Source: Larix kaempferi
Lineage: Eukaryota > Streptophyta > Pinopsida > Pinales > Pinaceae
Assembly (NCBI GenBank): GCA_027924585.1
Contig: BSBM01000036.1
Location: 5,015,001 to 5,079,000 of the forward strand
Direction: 5' to 3'
DNA: 64,000 bases
How positions within the stretch are numbered: position 1 is the first letter of the stretch; each line of letters begins with the position of its first letter. Below are positions 54,960 through 64,000 of this stretch, piece after piece. The notes under the pieces are model-generated. The model was not told where the DNA came from. It made no database searches and saw only the letters and a program-made list of their open reading frames with translations. The position numbers and the translations under genes were made by a program.

Positions 54960-55862
54960 ATGTCATCTCGATTGGAACCAGAGGTATTTGAGCCTGCAGA
55001 TGTCCATGAAAAATGTCTAGAAATTTTAAAGAGAAATCAATGGGTTCCTTTCTTTGAAAAATTCGATGGGCACAATGATAATGTGAGCTTAGCCTTTGCT
55101 GGCTCGTTTGATGGAGAAAAGGCCACAGTAGGGAATTTAAACTTCAGGCTGTCTGAAGATGTTTTGGCACAAATCACTGGTCTGCCACAGCAGGGAGAAA
55201 GGTTCTTCAAAACCAAGCAATTCAAAGAAAAATCTTGGGTACCCTTTTTGTGCAGATCTAGAGCAGGATCAGTCAATTGGAAGAAAGGCATACCAAGGAG
55301 CTGGTTGGTTCATCCTTGGGATGAAATGGTATACATTATACAAAGATTCATCACCTATGAGGGGAGATTCAGTATCGTTTACCTTTACCATATCAAACTG
55401 TTGCAGCACTTGACAGGTGAATGTGAGATAAATATGCCCTTCTTCCTATTGCAGAGTCTAACCAAAATGGCCAAAGCTGTCCAGAAGCGTGAAAAAGACA
55501 AATTGATAAGTCTTTTCCACTGTGGACTTATCAAAATTATCATTCAACATGAGTTAAGGAAGCAGAATTTGACATGGATAGAATTTATAGTCCAAAATCA
55601 ATTTGAGGAACAGGAGGAATTGCATGAAGAGGTTCCAAAAGAAGAGGAATTGCATGAAGAGGTTCCAAAAGAGGAGGAATTGCAAATGGTAACATGCCCT
55701 GAGGCAACAAGCTCAAAACTGCCTCAGGATAAAAAGAAGAAAGAGGAAGTATTGCTCATTCTTGATGATGAAGACAGCCCTGAAGCAACAAGTTCAAAAC
55801 CTCCTCAGAGGAGGATACGAACTAGGAGTGCAGTGAAAGAAGATAAACAATTTCAAAAATAG
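54960..55862 (+). CDS. Element G accessory protein, N-terminal part (envelope position), unknown function
   Basis: 300 codons from ATG 54,960 to TAG 55,860-55,862. Residues 1-215 form a compact, alpha-helix-like domain shared with element C (see 28,454): FEKFDGHNDNVSLAFAGSF, FRLSEDVLAQITGLP, an HPWDEM-helix, RFITYEGRF, EINMPFFLLQSL, FHCGLIKIII and LTWIEFI. Then comes an acidic part with three short in-frame repeats of EELHEEVPKE (55,609-55,682), and a basic segment RRIRTRS. No signal peptide or membrane segment. The frame continues beyond the stop, so the protein probably extended to 56,459 (about 499 residues). I do not recognise the domain; it resembles proteins of this type often annotated as hypothetical in plant genomes. 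Confidence 0.65.
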   Translation: MSSRLEPEVFEPADVHEKCLEILKRNQWVPFFEKFDGHNDNVSLAFAGSFDGEKATVGNLNFRLSEDVLAQITGLPQQGERFFKTKQFKEKSWVPFLCRSRAGSVNWKKGIPRSWLVHPWDEMVYIIQRFITYEGRFSIVYLYHIKLLQHLTGECEINMPFFLLQSLTKMAKAVQKREKDKLISLFHCGLIKIIIQHELRKQNLTWIEFIVQNQFEEQEELHEEVPKEEELHEEVPKEEELQMVTCPEATSSKLPQDKKKKEEVLLILDDEDSPEATSSKPPQRRIRTRSAVKEDKQFQK

Positions 55863-56459
55863 GAACAAATCTTCACTACCTACCAGAGGAAGCCAAGGAA
55901 GAAGCAAGTTCATAGCCAGCCAACATCAGAGGATGAAAAACACCCACAAACTGTGGAAAGACAAGAAGAAGACTTAGCAGATGAAATAGGACAGGGAACC
56001 CTAGATACTGGTGAGATAATGAGACAAACAAAGAAAATAAATCTTTTCTTAGATCAGCAGGAGAGGGAGAGGGAGAAAGAGAAGCAGTCAAGACAGGGAG
56101 TATTAAAAGACTTAGCTTCTCCTTCCTCAGAGCCACAGATTGTGCAAGAAGAAAAGAAGGAAGGTTCAGAACAGGGAAGTGATAGTTTAGGAGCAGACAC
56201 CAGTTCTGTCAAGCCTTCACAGAAGAAGAAGACTTCCAAGAAGAATAAAGAGATCAGGAAATTGAAACTTGAAATCAAGGAGTTGGAACTCAAGAATGAG
56301 AAGTTAAAAAAGGACAATAGGAAGCTGAGAATTCAGAGGACACATATTTCTAAGACTGCATCCAGATGGTATAAGCAGAAGAAGAATTACAAAGCTAAGT
56401 ATGAGAGGCTAAAGGTCCTCTATGCATCTCCAACATCAACAGATGCATCGTCTCAGTAG
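55863..56459 (+). pseudogene. Element G accessory protein, C-terminal coiled-coil part
   Basis: Same frame as the preceding ORF, separated from it only by the TAG at 55,860. It is highly charged. Residues from about 56,220 to 56,420 form a lysine-rich coiled coil (KLKLEIKELELKNEKLKKD), preceded by KKKTSKKNK, a possible nuclear-localisation signal. A TAG at 56,457-56,459 ends it about 100 bp before the 3' LTR. Element C also has a coiled coil after its N-terminal domain. Confidence 0.6.
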
Positions 56460-56547
56460 GAGATCAGAAGCAGGAAGGCCAGCAGCAAAATTTTGGTTTC
56501 AACACAAGGTCAAAGTTTTTGGCATGAGGACATGCAGCAGTTTCCTC

Positions 56548-56557
56548 TTGGGGGAGA
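56548..56557 (+). promoter_or_regulatory. Element G polypurine tract
   Basis: TTGGGGGAGA directly before the 3' LTR, nearly the same as in element C. Confidence 0.85.
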
Positions 56558-57897
56558 TGTTGGGCACTATTTTGACCCCTTTTTGCCTCTTAGATAACCT
56601 TCATTTCCTTCATAAAATTTCCATTTTGAGTAGAAAGCCTTAAAGTTCACCCATAAACTGTGGTCAAAGAGGTATAATGTCATTTGCTTATTAATAAATT
56701 GAGTTTTGTGATTTTTAGGCATTTTAACTAGGATTTTTACTAAAATTACGGGATGTACTAACTTCCCGTATTACTTCCAAAGTTGAGTAATTGCAGGACA
56801 GTTAGGAGGGAAACAGAAGATCAGGAATGGATCCTTAATGTCCACAGATGGATGAACATCCAATAGTCAGGAGAAGTGGCCTATGCAGATGTCAAGTCAA
56901 GCAGAGTCAAATGTGGCCACCTGTTCTGCGTTCAACACAAAAGAAGGAGCAATGCTGATTTTGTGGAACCCCACGATTCTGAAGATGATCTCGACTAGCT
57001 CTTAGCATTAATTAGATGTAGGGTTATAGTAATTTCAGTTTGATTTAGAATTTGTATAAATCATTTGCAAAACAATGAGATTGGGGATCACGATTTTGAA
57101 GAGGAACGTATTGCATTTGTGCTTTCCAAACTGCATGGTATCTCTGTGTAAAACGATTCTGGGAATGAATACGAAGCTGTAGTTCTGTGAAATTTCTTTT
57201 ATGTGTGTTGAGAAAGGCTTTGGAGGGCCCCCATCGTCAAACTCTACACACTTACCTGTTGCTAGTAGATCGATTAGGGTATGCATTTGAATGTAATTTC
57301 CAGTTTATAAATCATAGAACAAGTTCAGTCAAGTTTTAATCGATTCCATTGATGCTCTGTTCCTTTTATTTATGGTTTGAATTACAAATTCTGTCACACT
57401 GTATGTCACTGCACTATTGGATAAACGTTGTTCTTTCACTGGTTAAATGATACGAATATTGAATGGTTCAGACTACAACCTCTGTGAATTGTTCATTGCT
57501 GTTATTTGATACTGAAATGATAAAAAGACATTTACAAATTATGAACACTGTCTTGTAAGAGAAATTGATTGGTAATTGACTTCCAGTGCTGATAGAATCT
57601 TGCAGTTTAAATCTTAGGGTTTATAGAATTGTTATTTAATTTTTACCTCAATCTTCATGCTTTCACAAATCAATTACTGTATGCTTAAAAAGGAAACAAT
57701 GAAATTACCCTTGTAAGAGAATTTTGTCTCTGAGAGCTGTAGTACCTCAGTTTCTATCAATAGATTTAATCACAGATAGCTAAATTCTAAATGAGTCCAG
57801 CTTCTCTGTCCTAGACTTGGATGTGTCTCGAAGTTCACAAACCCGGATTGATTTTAAATTCAAGTTCTGATTAATACTGATAGATCAGAGCCCAACA
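56558..57897 (+). repeat. Element G 3' LTR (1,340 bp)
   Basis: Nearly identical to 46,032-47,372, same ends, followed by GATAC. Confidence 0.96.
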
Positions 57898-57902
57898 GAT
57901 AC

Positions 57903-59118
57903 ATTGTATGATCAAGTAGAGCATGTATATTGATATGTATCAGGTATGATCAGGTAGATCATGTATGTTGATGGATACATTGTGTGGATCATGTATCTAT
58001 GTATCAGGTGGATACACTATGTATGATGATATGTATCCGGTAGATACTTGGTGTGCATCAGATGGATGCATTGTATGATCAGGATGATCGTGGATGACGA
58101 GCTTCTCTAGATGACATGCAACAGGATGTTGCAGTGATGATGATCAGGGTGATCATGTGTACATCAGGATGATGTATGGTGAGTATTAGATGATACTCTG
58201 TGGCCGTGGAACAGGTTGTGCAGGTAAGCATGTAATTTGTGCCCTGGGAGATTTGCAGATGGTCTTTCGAGGTTTTGCCTATGGCATGTAATTCGTACCC
58301 TGGGACATCTGGCAAATGCTCTTTCGAGGTTTTGCTTGGGAGGACATATAATTTGTGCCCTAGGAGATCTGCAGATAGTCTTTTGAGGTTTTTCCTATGG
58401 CATGTAATTTGTGCCCTGGTATATCTGGCAGATGCTCTTTTGAGGTTTTGTCCTATGGCATGTAATTTGCTCCTAGGAGATCTGGACGGGATGAAAAAGG
58501 CCTCAGATGCTTCAGCCAGGTTTTTCCATGACCACATGTAATTTGCTCCTGGGAGATCTGGACAGGATGAAAAAGGCCTTAGATTCTTCAGCCAGGTTTT
58601 GTTGTGGACCACATGTAATGTGCTCCTGGGAGATTCGACAGGTAGAGCTGTGTGCTCGTAATAGCCTGGGATGCTTCAGCCAAGTTTTGTGGTGAGATCA
58701 CATGTAATGTGCTCCTGGTAGATCCGACAGGTAGAGCCGTGTGCTCGTAACAGCCTGGGATGCTTTAGCCAAGTTTTGTGATGGGTCACATGTAATGTTC
58801 TCCTGGGAGATCCTACAGGTAGAGCTGTGTGCTTGTAATAGCCTGGGATGCTGCAGCCAGGTTTTGTGACGCACGTAATAAGTCCTAATATTTCCACAGT
58901 ATGGCCAGTGATGATGAAGACCTGCAGATGGTGGGCCTACATCTAGTATGAAAAAGGAATGGCTCTGTAGAACTGCCTATGATGAGTAGATTCAGAGATC
59001 GATTGAGATAGAAGTAGCAGTGATGATGATGATGACTCGATGATGATTATCCAGTGACGATGATCCAGAGAAGATGACTTGTGCTAGAAGACCTATGTCG
59101 AGAAATACCTTCCTAGTT
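57903..59118 (+). other. Element F 3' non-coding region, right of G
   Basis: Continues F after the G insertion. 57,898-58,100 is rich in repeated GTATGATCAGGTAGATCATG and GTATCAGGTGGATAC-like words. The main array follows (58,231-58,870). The last 250 bp before the polypurine tract (AAGAGGGAG, 59,119-59,127) contain GATGATGA-rich sequence. No gene seen. Confidence 0.75.
58231..58870 (+). repeat. Minisatellite of nine units with stepwise longer units (56 to 89 bp)
   Basis: Every unit begins TGTAAT(T/G)TG..CCTGGGAGATC or close to it and ends in a TTTTG-CACA-like segment. Starts: 58,231; 58,287; 58,347; 58,403; 58,461; 58,537; 58,614; 58,703; 58,791. Lengths are 56, 60, 56, 58, then 76, 77, then 89, 88 and about 80. 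Units 1-4, 5-6 and 7-9 form three subfamilies with different middle sequence. This suggests successive amplification. Confidence 0.9.
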
Positions 59119-59127
59119 AAGAGGGAG

Positions 59128-59818
59128 TGTTGATGTATATGTAACTTCGGAATGTATTTCATTTATATGTATATTGTATTCCTATAGAGATGTTATTGTT
59201 CCTCTATACGGAAGTGGTTGTATTCCTATAGAGATGTTATTATTCCTCTATACGGAAGTGTCGTCATTTATATTGTAAGTGTCGTAACTTATACTTGATG
59301 GGTTATTAGACCACCTTGTTGGGGTCGGCCCTATATAAGTCATGTGGGTCAAAGGGTTATTAGACCACCCTATTTTGGGGTCGGCCATGTGGGTCAAAGG
59401 GTTATTAGACCACCCTAGTGGGGGTTGGCCCAGTCAGCATTATGTTAAGTGGTTAAGTTGAGGCCGGCCTAGTTGAGTAAAGGTCAAGTCAAGTTAGTGT
59501 ATAAATAGAGAGTGTGTCTCTCTCATTTTATACATTCTATTCTCTCACTCGCACTTGGGAGAGTGGCGCACTTGTGGAGGAGGAGGCTCTGCTACTAGGA
59601 GAAGACTATCTCTTGTATTCTGGTTGTATCATTGCTCTATCTATCTCTGAGGAAGTTATTGGGGTTTTTCACCTTTATGGTTTTCCCCAAGTAAACTCTG
59701 TGTCTCTTGTGTGCTTGCATTATTGTGTCCATGATTGATATGTTGTATATTTGTTGTACATGTTTTTCTCTCAGTTAAGATCCTAGATAAGATTGAAGTA
59801 AATTCTGAAAATTTAACA
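59128..59818 (+). repeat. Element F 3' LTR (691 bp)
   Basis: Matches 40,847-41,492 but is longer. A 44-bp segment (TGTATTCCTATAGAGATGTT and following) is present twice at 59,175-59,262 and once in the 5' LTR. Since LTRs are identical at insertion, the duplication (or a loss in the other LTR) happened afterwards. Confidence 0.94.
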
Positions 59819-60568
59819 TTTACCCTTCTGCTTGTTCCTTGAACCGGATGGTGCATCCGATTGCTTGCCTTTATCTCTTTGCTTGTTTGGTTCGAATTTG
59901 GGCTTCTCTTTCTTTTGCTTTCCTTTGCCATTCGAATTCTTGGATCCTTGAACAAATAGGGCTGAATCTTTGGATTTTATGGACCCCATTTGAATCAACT
60001 TGTCATGCTCTTTGGTAACGGATTCAATGAAGGCATTCAAGGTAGGCATCTTCCAATTCGGGGTAGTTAGCCGACCGGAATTGAAAGTAGAGACAAATAC
60101 CGAGTAATCTTTCCCAATATTTGTGAGAATGGAGAGGATCAATTGCTCATCCTCTTTCACAACACCACTGTTCTTCAACTGCAATGACAAGTGCTTGAAT
60201 CTTGTGAAAAACTCATTGATGGTCTCGAAATTCTCAGGACTAAGAGCAATCAATTCATTCTCTAATTGAAAAGCTTTAAGCTCGTCCTGCTTCCCAAAAC
60301 GTTTGTCAAGTTACTCCCATATAGCTTTTGGAGACTTCAATCCGTTGAGATGGAAGTGAAGATCCTTGGAGATGGAGAGGCAAAGAAGACCATAAGCTTC
60401 ATCAAGCTTGTTGAAGTATTTTGACTTTCCAATGAGAGTGTTTGGCTCCAATTCGAGGCCCATAGTGACTCTACAGTACCCTTTTGAGCGCAATATTATC
60501 CCCGTGTCATCTTTCCAATCAAAATAATTGAAAGGAGTTAGCATAGGCTTTGAAGAAGTGGAATCCAT
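59819..60568 (-). pseudogene. gag: Element E gag
   Basis: Minus strand. The ATG at 60,568-60,566 opens a Copia Gag: TPFNYFDWKDD near the start, LCLSISKDLHFHLNGLKSPKAIWE, then a stop (TAA, about 60,313, most likely from CAA), then LDKRFGKQ, and a UBN2-type region with FTRFKHLSLQLKNSG and LILSILTNIGKDY. It ends in a Lys-rich stretch (GKGKQKKEKPKFEPNKQ) where F inserted. The zinc knuckle is on the other side of F at about 40,800. The frame is otherwise open. Confidence 0.88.
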
Positions 60569-60937
60569 CACTAAAAACGAGTGCAATTGATGAAGGAGAA
60601 CCTGCAAATCACAAGGTAGCGAATGCACTTGATGGAGAAGATTATCCTGCAAATCACAATCAAAACAAGAACATTAAGGTTAAACAATCCACCCTTTTAG
60701 AGTTGCATCACACCTGGGATTGGAGATCAAGCAATGTTGAGTGGGTCCAATGTATCAAATCCAGGAATTATGTGGAAAACTCAAGCTTCTGGAGTGGATT
60801 GGAGTGTATTTTCAGCTTTGCATGCACATGAGCAAATGCACATGAGATATTTCATGCCAAAACTTCTACAATTTTGAGCAAATTCACTCCAATCATCATG
60901 TAGAACACCTATAGAAGAGAGATATTATCCCTGCAAT
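60569..60937 (-). other. Element E leader
   Basis: About 370 bp between primer binding site and gag. No gene. It contains a local imperfect duplication around TGCAAATCACAA (60,602 and 60,648). Confidence 0.6.
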
Positions 60938-60950
60938 GGCTCTGATATCA
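60938..60950 (-). promoter_or_regulatory. Element E primer binding site (initiator tRNA-Met)
   Basis: Minus strand TGATATCAGAGCC adjoins the 5' LTR. It differs from the usual TGGTATCAGAGCC by one G-to-A change. Confidence 0.88.
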
Positions 60951-61644
60951 TGTAAAATTAGTCACAGCAGATCTATTGAACAAGAAAATCAATCACAATG
61001 ATGTAAAACAAATTGGAGTAAAAACTGTGCAAGAGAGATGCATCAGTGCTCTATAATCCAGAATGGTAGAATTACAATACAATACTATCACAATGAGTGA
61101 GCAATTCGAATTAGCCAACGAGGTCATTCAAATATAATACATGGCATAGCTTGGATCCAACTAGGAGTCCTCATCATCAATCAGTGGTGGTCATCAATGC
61201 ACAAGTCACTGTCAAACAGGTGTCAAACTGAGTCTAACTGAGTCTAACTGAGTGTAATAAGTGTAACTGATGGTAAGTGGCACTAATCTAGGGATGGAGG
61301 CTCAGTGGAGGGTGCATGACGAGTTAACTGCACTCATAATAGGTAGTTATGTCTCATCGGAGGTCAATCGGAGTGATAACTGTAGTGAGGAGTTAGCCTA
61401 GCCTCAAATCAAGGAAAGAATAGTGGCTAACTGAAGTAAACTGGACTGGTAGGTGAGAAAGGAGGCCTTCTTTAGTGGAAGGTGAGAACTAGGTGCATGA
61501 AAGGCTAGGAGGGCTTAATCTGAGTGGAAAGTAGCTCCCGAGTGTTGGGAGACTAAGGACTGGGTGTTGGAGGTACCATACTGATGACTAGGCAGCATGC
61601 GGATGCATGCAAAGTACATAAGTGAATGATGAGATATCCTAACA
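60951..61644 (-). repeat. Element E 5' LTR (694 bp)
   Basis: Minus strand start TGTTAGGATATCTC, end TAATTTTACA. Homologous to 36,649-37,326, with a short tandem expansion of CTAACTGAGT near 61,228-61,255 that the 3' LTR lacks. Confidence 0.93.
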
Positions 61645-61669
61645 AAAACAACTTGCAAGGTTGGGGGTG

Positions 61670-62900
61670 GGTTTGGTGGAGTGAAGTACCAAATAGGAAT
61701 GCCTAACATAAATCTTGGAAGATTAAGAGTAGCCATAATGGGTGTACTCACAATTCTCGAAGGTGGTAACAAACATGATTTGATGTATAGGCATAGATCC
61801 CCATTGGTTTCTTGACAACTGACTAGTGGAAGGTGTTGGTTGTGGATATGGTTGTGACTGAGGTTACGGATTAGAGTGCAGTGAAGCCTCAAACTAACAA
61901 GAAGAAATGGTACATAAATCTGAAATCTCCACAGTTGGCATAAGGGGGACGCAAATCCTGAAAGGTGCTAGTCATGGGGGCATCAGAATAGAATCCATTC
62001 CCATCGACAGAAAGAGATGGGATGGAAGCATTATCAATATTGGTATTGACCATAGGAAGGACATTTTCCAAAGTGGAAGGCCCCTTGGGGTCATAGTATG
62101 TCAATTGGTTAAGTTTAACAATCCTCCCTTCATGAGGGAACATCATGAGCCGAAAGACTGATGAAGCGACTGCCTTCATTGCATACATGTAACTACGCCC
62201 AAGGAAGAGGTTGTAATCAAGTTGGGAATTAAAACCCTCGATTTCAATAAGGAAGGTTTTTCCATCTAATTCTATAGGGGCATTCAAAAGAACCCACCGA
62301 GGTTGGGAAGAGTGACCATCGTAGGCTCGTAAGGATGTGGTAAAGGATTTGAAATAGAGGTGTCCCAAGATTATTCCAAACAAATATTGACATAATGTAG
62401 GTAGAAGTTCCCTCATCAATAATAAATTGATGGATGACCAAGTTCTGGATCGACAGGGGAATCTAGAAAGCAATGGACGAAGGCATGCGGGGCTTCAACT
62501 AATCCAAATCAAATGTGATTAGACATGAATCAAACAGTTCTATCACACCAAAGGCTAACAATAAGGATTTGTGATGTGTGGTGCAAGTCTTAAGGAATTT
62601 CAAAGCAGACATGGAAACAGGTGATTGTGTGAAATCATCCACAATACTATATTGGAGAGCGACTCAGGTAGTAGGATTGTTCACAATGAAACATAAAGGG
62701 GATTTAGGGGATTTGGGAGCCCCATCTATTATAGATCTAGGTAGATTCAAATACATGTCCATGGGAGGAGAGTCGATAGCCTTGTTAGTGGGGAGGGTTT
62801 TGGTGGCAGAACCGTATTGATTGTGTCTAGTCTAAAGGTTGACATCAGAAGACAACATTAAAAGGTGTTGCACTCTTGAATCAAGGGGATGACTCGAGGA
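61670..62900 (-). pseudogene. Element J protease region
   Basis: Minus strand. From about 62,900 it follows the element A frame: LLMLSSDVNL, SIVDDFTQSPVSMSAL, then the protease motif FIIDEGTSTYIMS (about 62,430-62,390), LDYNLFLGRSYMYAMKAVAS and MMFPHEGRIVKLNQLTYYD. The linker ends with TIMATLNLPRF...PIWYFTPP, next to the E insertion. Stops near 62,855, 62,710, 62,510 and 62,475 and frameshifts near 62,380 and 61,890 break it. D-E-G in place of D-T/S-G is shared with A. Confidence 0.8.
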
Positions 62901-62929
62901 AGCAAGCGTGGTAATATAATATACCATAG

Positions 62930-64000
62930 GTGGGTAGCTACAATTATTTGAGTAGGAAAAGGTTTTCACAAAACCATTGGAGGTTGACCGGGTTGAGGTG
63001 GAGTCAGGTTTGGCTACGCCTGTGGGGAAGTAGCTACTTAATGTTGGATGGCTTCATCCCAAAGTTGTCTACCTTTATCCAAATGGGGGAAGTGATGCAT
63101 ATAATTTCCATAGATGTTGCAGAAAGAACACGGATGATTGGTTCGTTGTTGCAGGTTCTTTCCTTGCTTAGGTCATTTATTAGGAGTCTGGATGGCAAGG
63201 TTATCTCCATTGTTGTTAGGGGGTTGGGAGGTTGGCCACCTCCCTGATGTTGATTTTTTCCTTGTTTATTTCTTATCCATCACATATCCTTCCCTTTTTG
63301 GTTATTAGTGGTGGGTTGGGTGATAAGGTTATGTTGTGCATAAATTTTCCCTTGCGAAGAAGGTGGAACTAGGGGAGGAGTCTGAATTGGAGTTGCGGTA
63401 GGTTGATCGGGATAAGGATAATAAGCATTCGGTGTGGGAGGGGCTGAGTATCCTTGCAGGATGTCACCATATGCAGGGCCTAGGTAGGCAGGTCCATGGA
63501 CATGTGGAATAGAGGAAGGAGGCACATAAGAGGGTGTCTCTCCTGAATGCGATGAGACACATGATAAATCAAGGCCATAAGTTGGTGTGAAAAAAATGCA
63601 GGAAAATATTGGGAAATACTAGGGGGGTTTTCGTATGGGAAACTGGTCATCGCGGGGGACGAAGGGGTATATGATCTAGGCTAAGATGAAAAAGTTCCAA
63701 TGAAACCATCAGCAACGTGGGATTCCCCCTAGGCATCCTTCCCAGATGAGCCTCCATGGGTGCATCAAGGAGAATGATGTATAAGTAGATGGAATATGCA
63801 TATATGAGGTCAAATTGTTGGGCTTTGAGGATATCCTCTTCCTTGGTTTGGGGGTGTTAAGAGAACATGACCTTGGAAATGGTTGGGATGAGGGATTTCA
63901 GGAACCAGTCCAAGAATATCCTATCATCAATTTCAAACTTGCATAGACTCTGTCGTCTAGGCCACTCACGAATATGGTCAATGATGTGAGTAATGTTGTT
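62930..64000 (-). pseudogene. gag: Element J gag
   Basis: Minus strand, entering from the right edge. HIIDHIREWPRRQSLCKF and DDRIFLDWFLKSLIPTIS match A and B gag, followed by EEDILKAQQFDLIYA. A Pro/Gln/Tyr-rich linker (about 63,525-63,280) leads to a zinc knuckle at about 63,150-63,100 that is broken: the histidine is Asn and the last cysteine is Phe (CSFCNIYGNYMHHF). Several stops and at least two frameshifts occur. The N-terminus lies outside the window. Confidence 0.82.

Larger units (their letters stand above)
46032..57897 (+). mobile_element. Element G: nearly complete Athila-like Ty3/gypsy element
   Basis: 11,866 bp with LTRs of 1,341 and 1,340 bp, tRNA-Asp-type primer binding site, gag-pro, pol with RT, RNase H and integrase in the Ty3/gypsy order, a spacer with a purine tract, an accessory frame, polypurine tract and perfect GATAC target-site duplications. 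By eye the LTRs differ at roughly 17-20 positions in 1,340, the lowest divergence of any pair here. That agrees with G being the innermost and youngest insertion of its nest. Confidence 0.96.
40847..59818 (+). mobile_element. Element F: degenerate Copia element, 19 kb including nested G
   Basis: 5' LTR 40,847-41,492, initiator-Met primer binding site, a long non-coding part, fragments of integrase, RT and RNase H, repeat-rich 3' region (cut by G at 46,032), polypurine tract, 3' LTR 59,128-59,818. Target-site duplications TTTAC are perfect. Without G it is about 7.1 kb. RT has a large internal deletion and a dead catalytic site. Confidence 0.93.
36649..61644 (-). mobile_element. Element E: Copia element, cut by F
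   Basis: Minus strand. 5' LTR 60,951-61,644, primer binding site, gag (60,568-59,819), then an 18,972-bp insertion (F), then zinc knuckle, protease, integrase, RT and RNase H (40,846-37,500), polypurine tract and 3' LTR (37,326-36,649). Without F the element is about 6.0 kb, a normal Copia length. The domain order PR-IN-RT-RH identifies Copia. Flanking five-mers AAAAT (36,644-36,648) and AAAAC (61,645-61,649) fit a target-site duplication with one change. E sits in element J. Confidence 0.93.
61645..64000 (-). mobile_element. Element J: third copy of the Tat-like A/B family, upstream part
   Basis: Minus strand, from the right window edge down to the E insertion at 61,645, continuing at 36,648-36,174. 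It aligns with element A from the middle of gag to the linker after the protease. It is the outermost element of the four-level nest and the most decayed of the three copies. Confidence 0.85.

Noticed and set aside
54960-56459. Envelope gene in element G
   Set aside because: The position fits, but there is no signal peptide, membrane segment or cysteine-rich ectodomain. The protein is charged, with a coiled coil.
58079-58612. 177-codon minus-strand ORF with internal repeats
   Set aside because: It lies over the F minisatellite on the strand opposite to the element, with no known motif.
59514-59738. 74-codon ORF found in both LTRs of F
   Set aside because: It is present twice only because the LTRs are duplicates. 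It starts at the likely transcription start region and has no recognisable domain.

Overview
The window looks like nuclear DNA of a seed plant with a large, repeat-rich genome. I saw no bacterial, viral or organellar gene and no ordinary host gene. Nearly all of it is long terminal repeat (LTR) retrotransposons inserted into one another, plus simple tandem arrays and two possible SINE heads. The mix (Athila-like elements, a Tat-like family, a chromovirus, several Copia elements) would fit a gymnosperm, but this is a guess and the species is not determined.

Layout. Nest 1 (1-13,352): a chromovirus 3' end (H, + strand) is cut in its integrase by a Tat-like element (B, - strand). B is cut in its gag-pro region by a second copy of the same family in the opposite orientation (A, + strand, left end outside the window). 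Nest 2 (13,353-33,461): an unclassified LTR element (I) has its 3' LTR cut by a 16.8 kb Athila-like element (C). C is cut in its integrase by a short non-autonomous Copia element (D). Between the nests, 33,462-36,173 has no gene but two tRNA-like SINE heads. Nest 3 (36,174-64,000) is four deep: a third Tat-like copy (J, - strand) holds a Copia element (E, - strand), which holds a second Copia element (F, + strand), which holds an 11.9 kb Athila-like element (G, + strand). Target-site duplications were read for D (AACCT), F (TTTAC) and G (GATAC). Near-matching ones flank C and E, and one (ACTAC) is predicted for A.

Function. The encoded proteins are those of LTR retrotransposons: Gag with zinc knuckles, aspartic protease, reverse transcriptase, RNase H and integrase. 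G is the most intact: gag-pro-pol lies in one frame of about 1,886 codons with only two internal stops. C, E, F, H and J are degenerate. A has no reverse transcriptase body, RNase H or integrase. D has only a gag remnant plus an unusual repetitive ORF. Where copies can be compared, many internal stops look like single C-to-T or G-to-A changes, as expected of old methylated transposons.

The most notable feature is a large accessory reading frame downstream of integrase in both Athila-like elements (C and G). It shares a domain of about 200 residues that I do not recognise, followed by acidic or repetitive sequence and a lysine-rich coiled coil. It has no visible signal peptide or membrane segment, so it does not look like an envelope gene although it sits where one would be expected.
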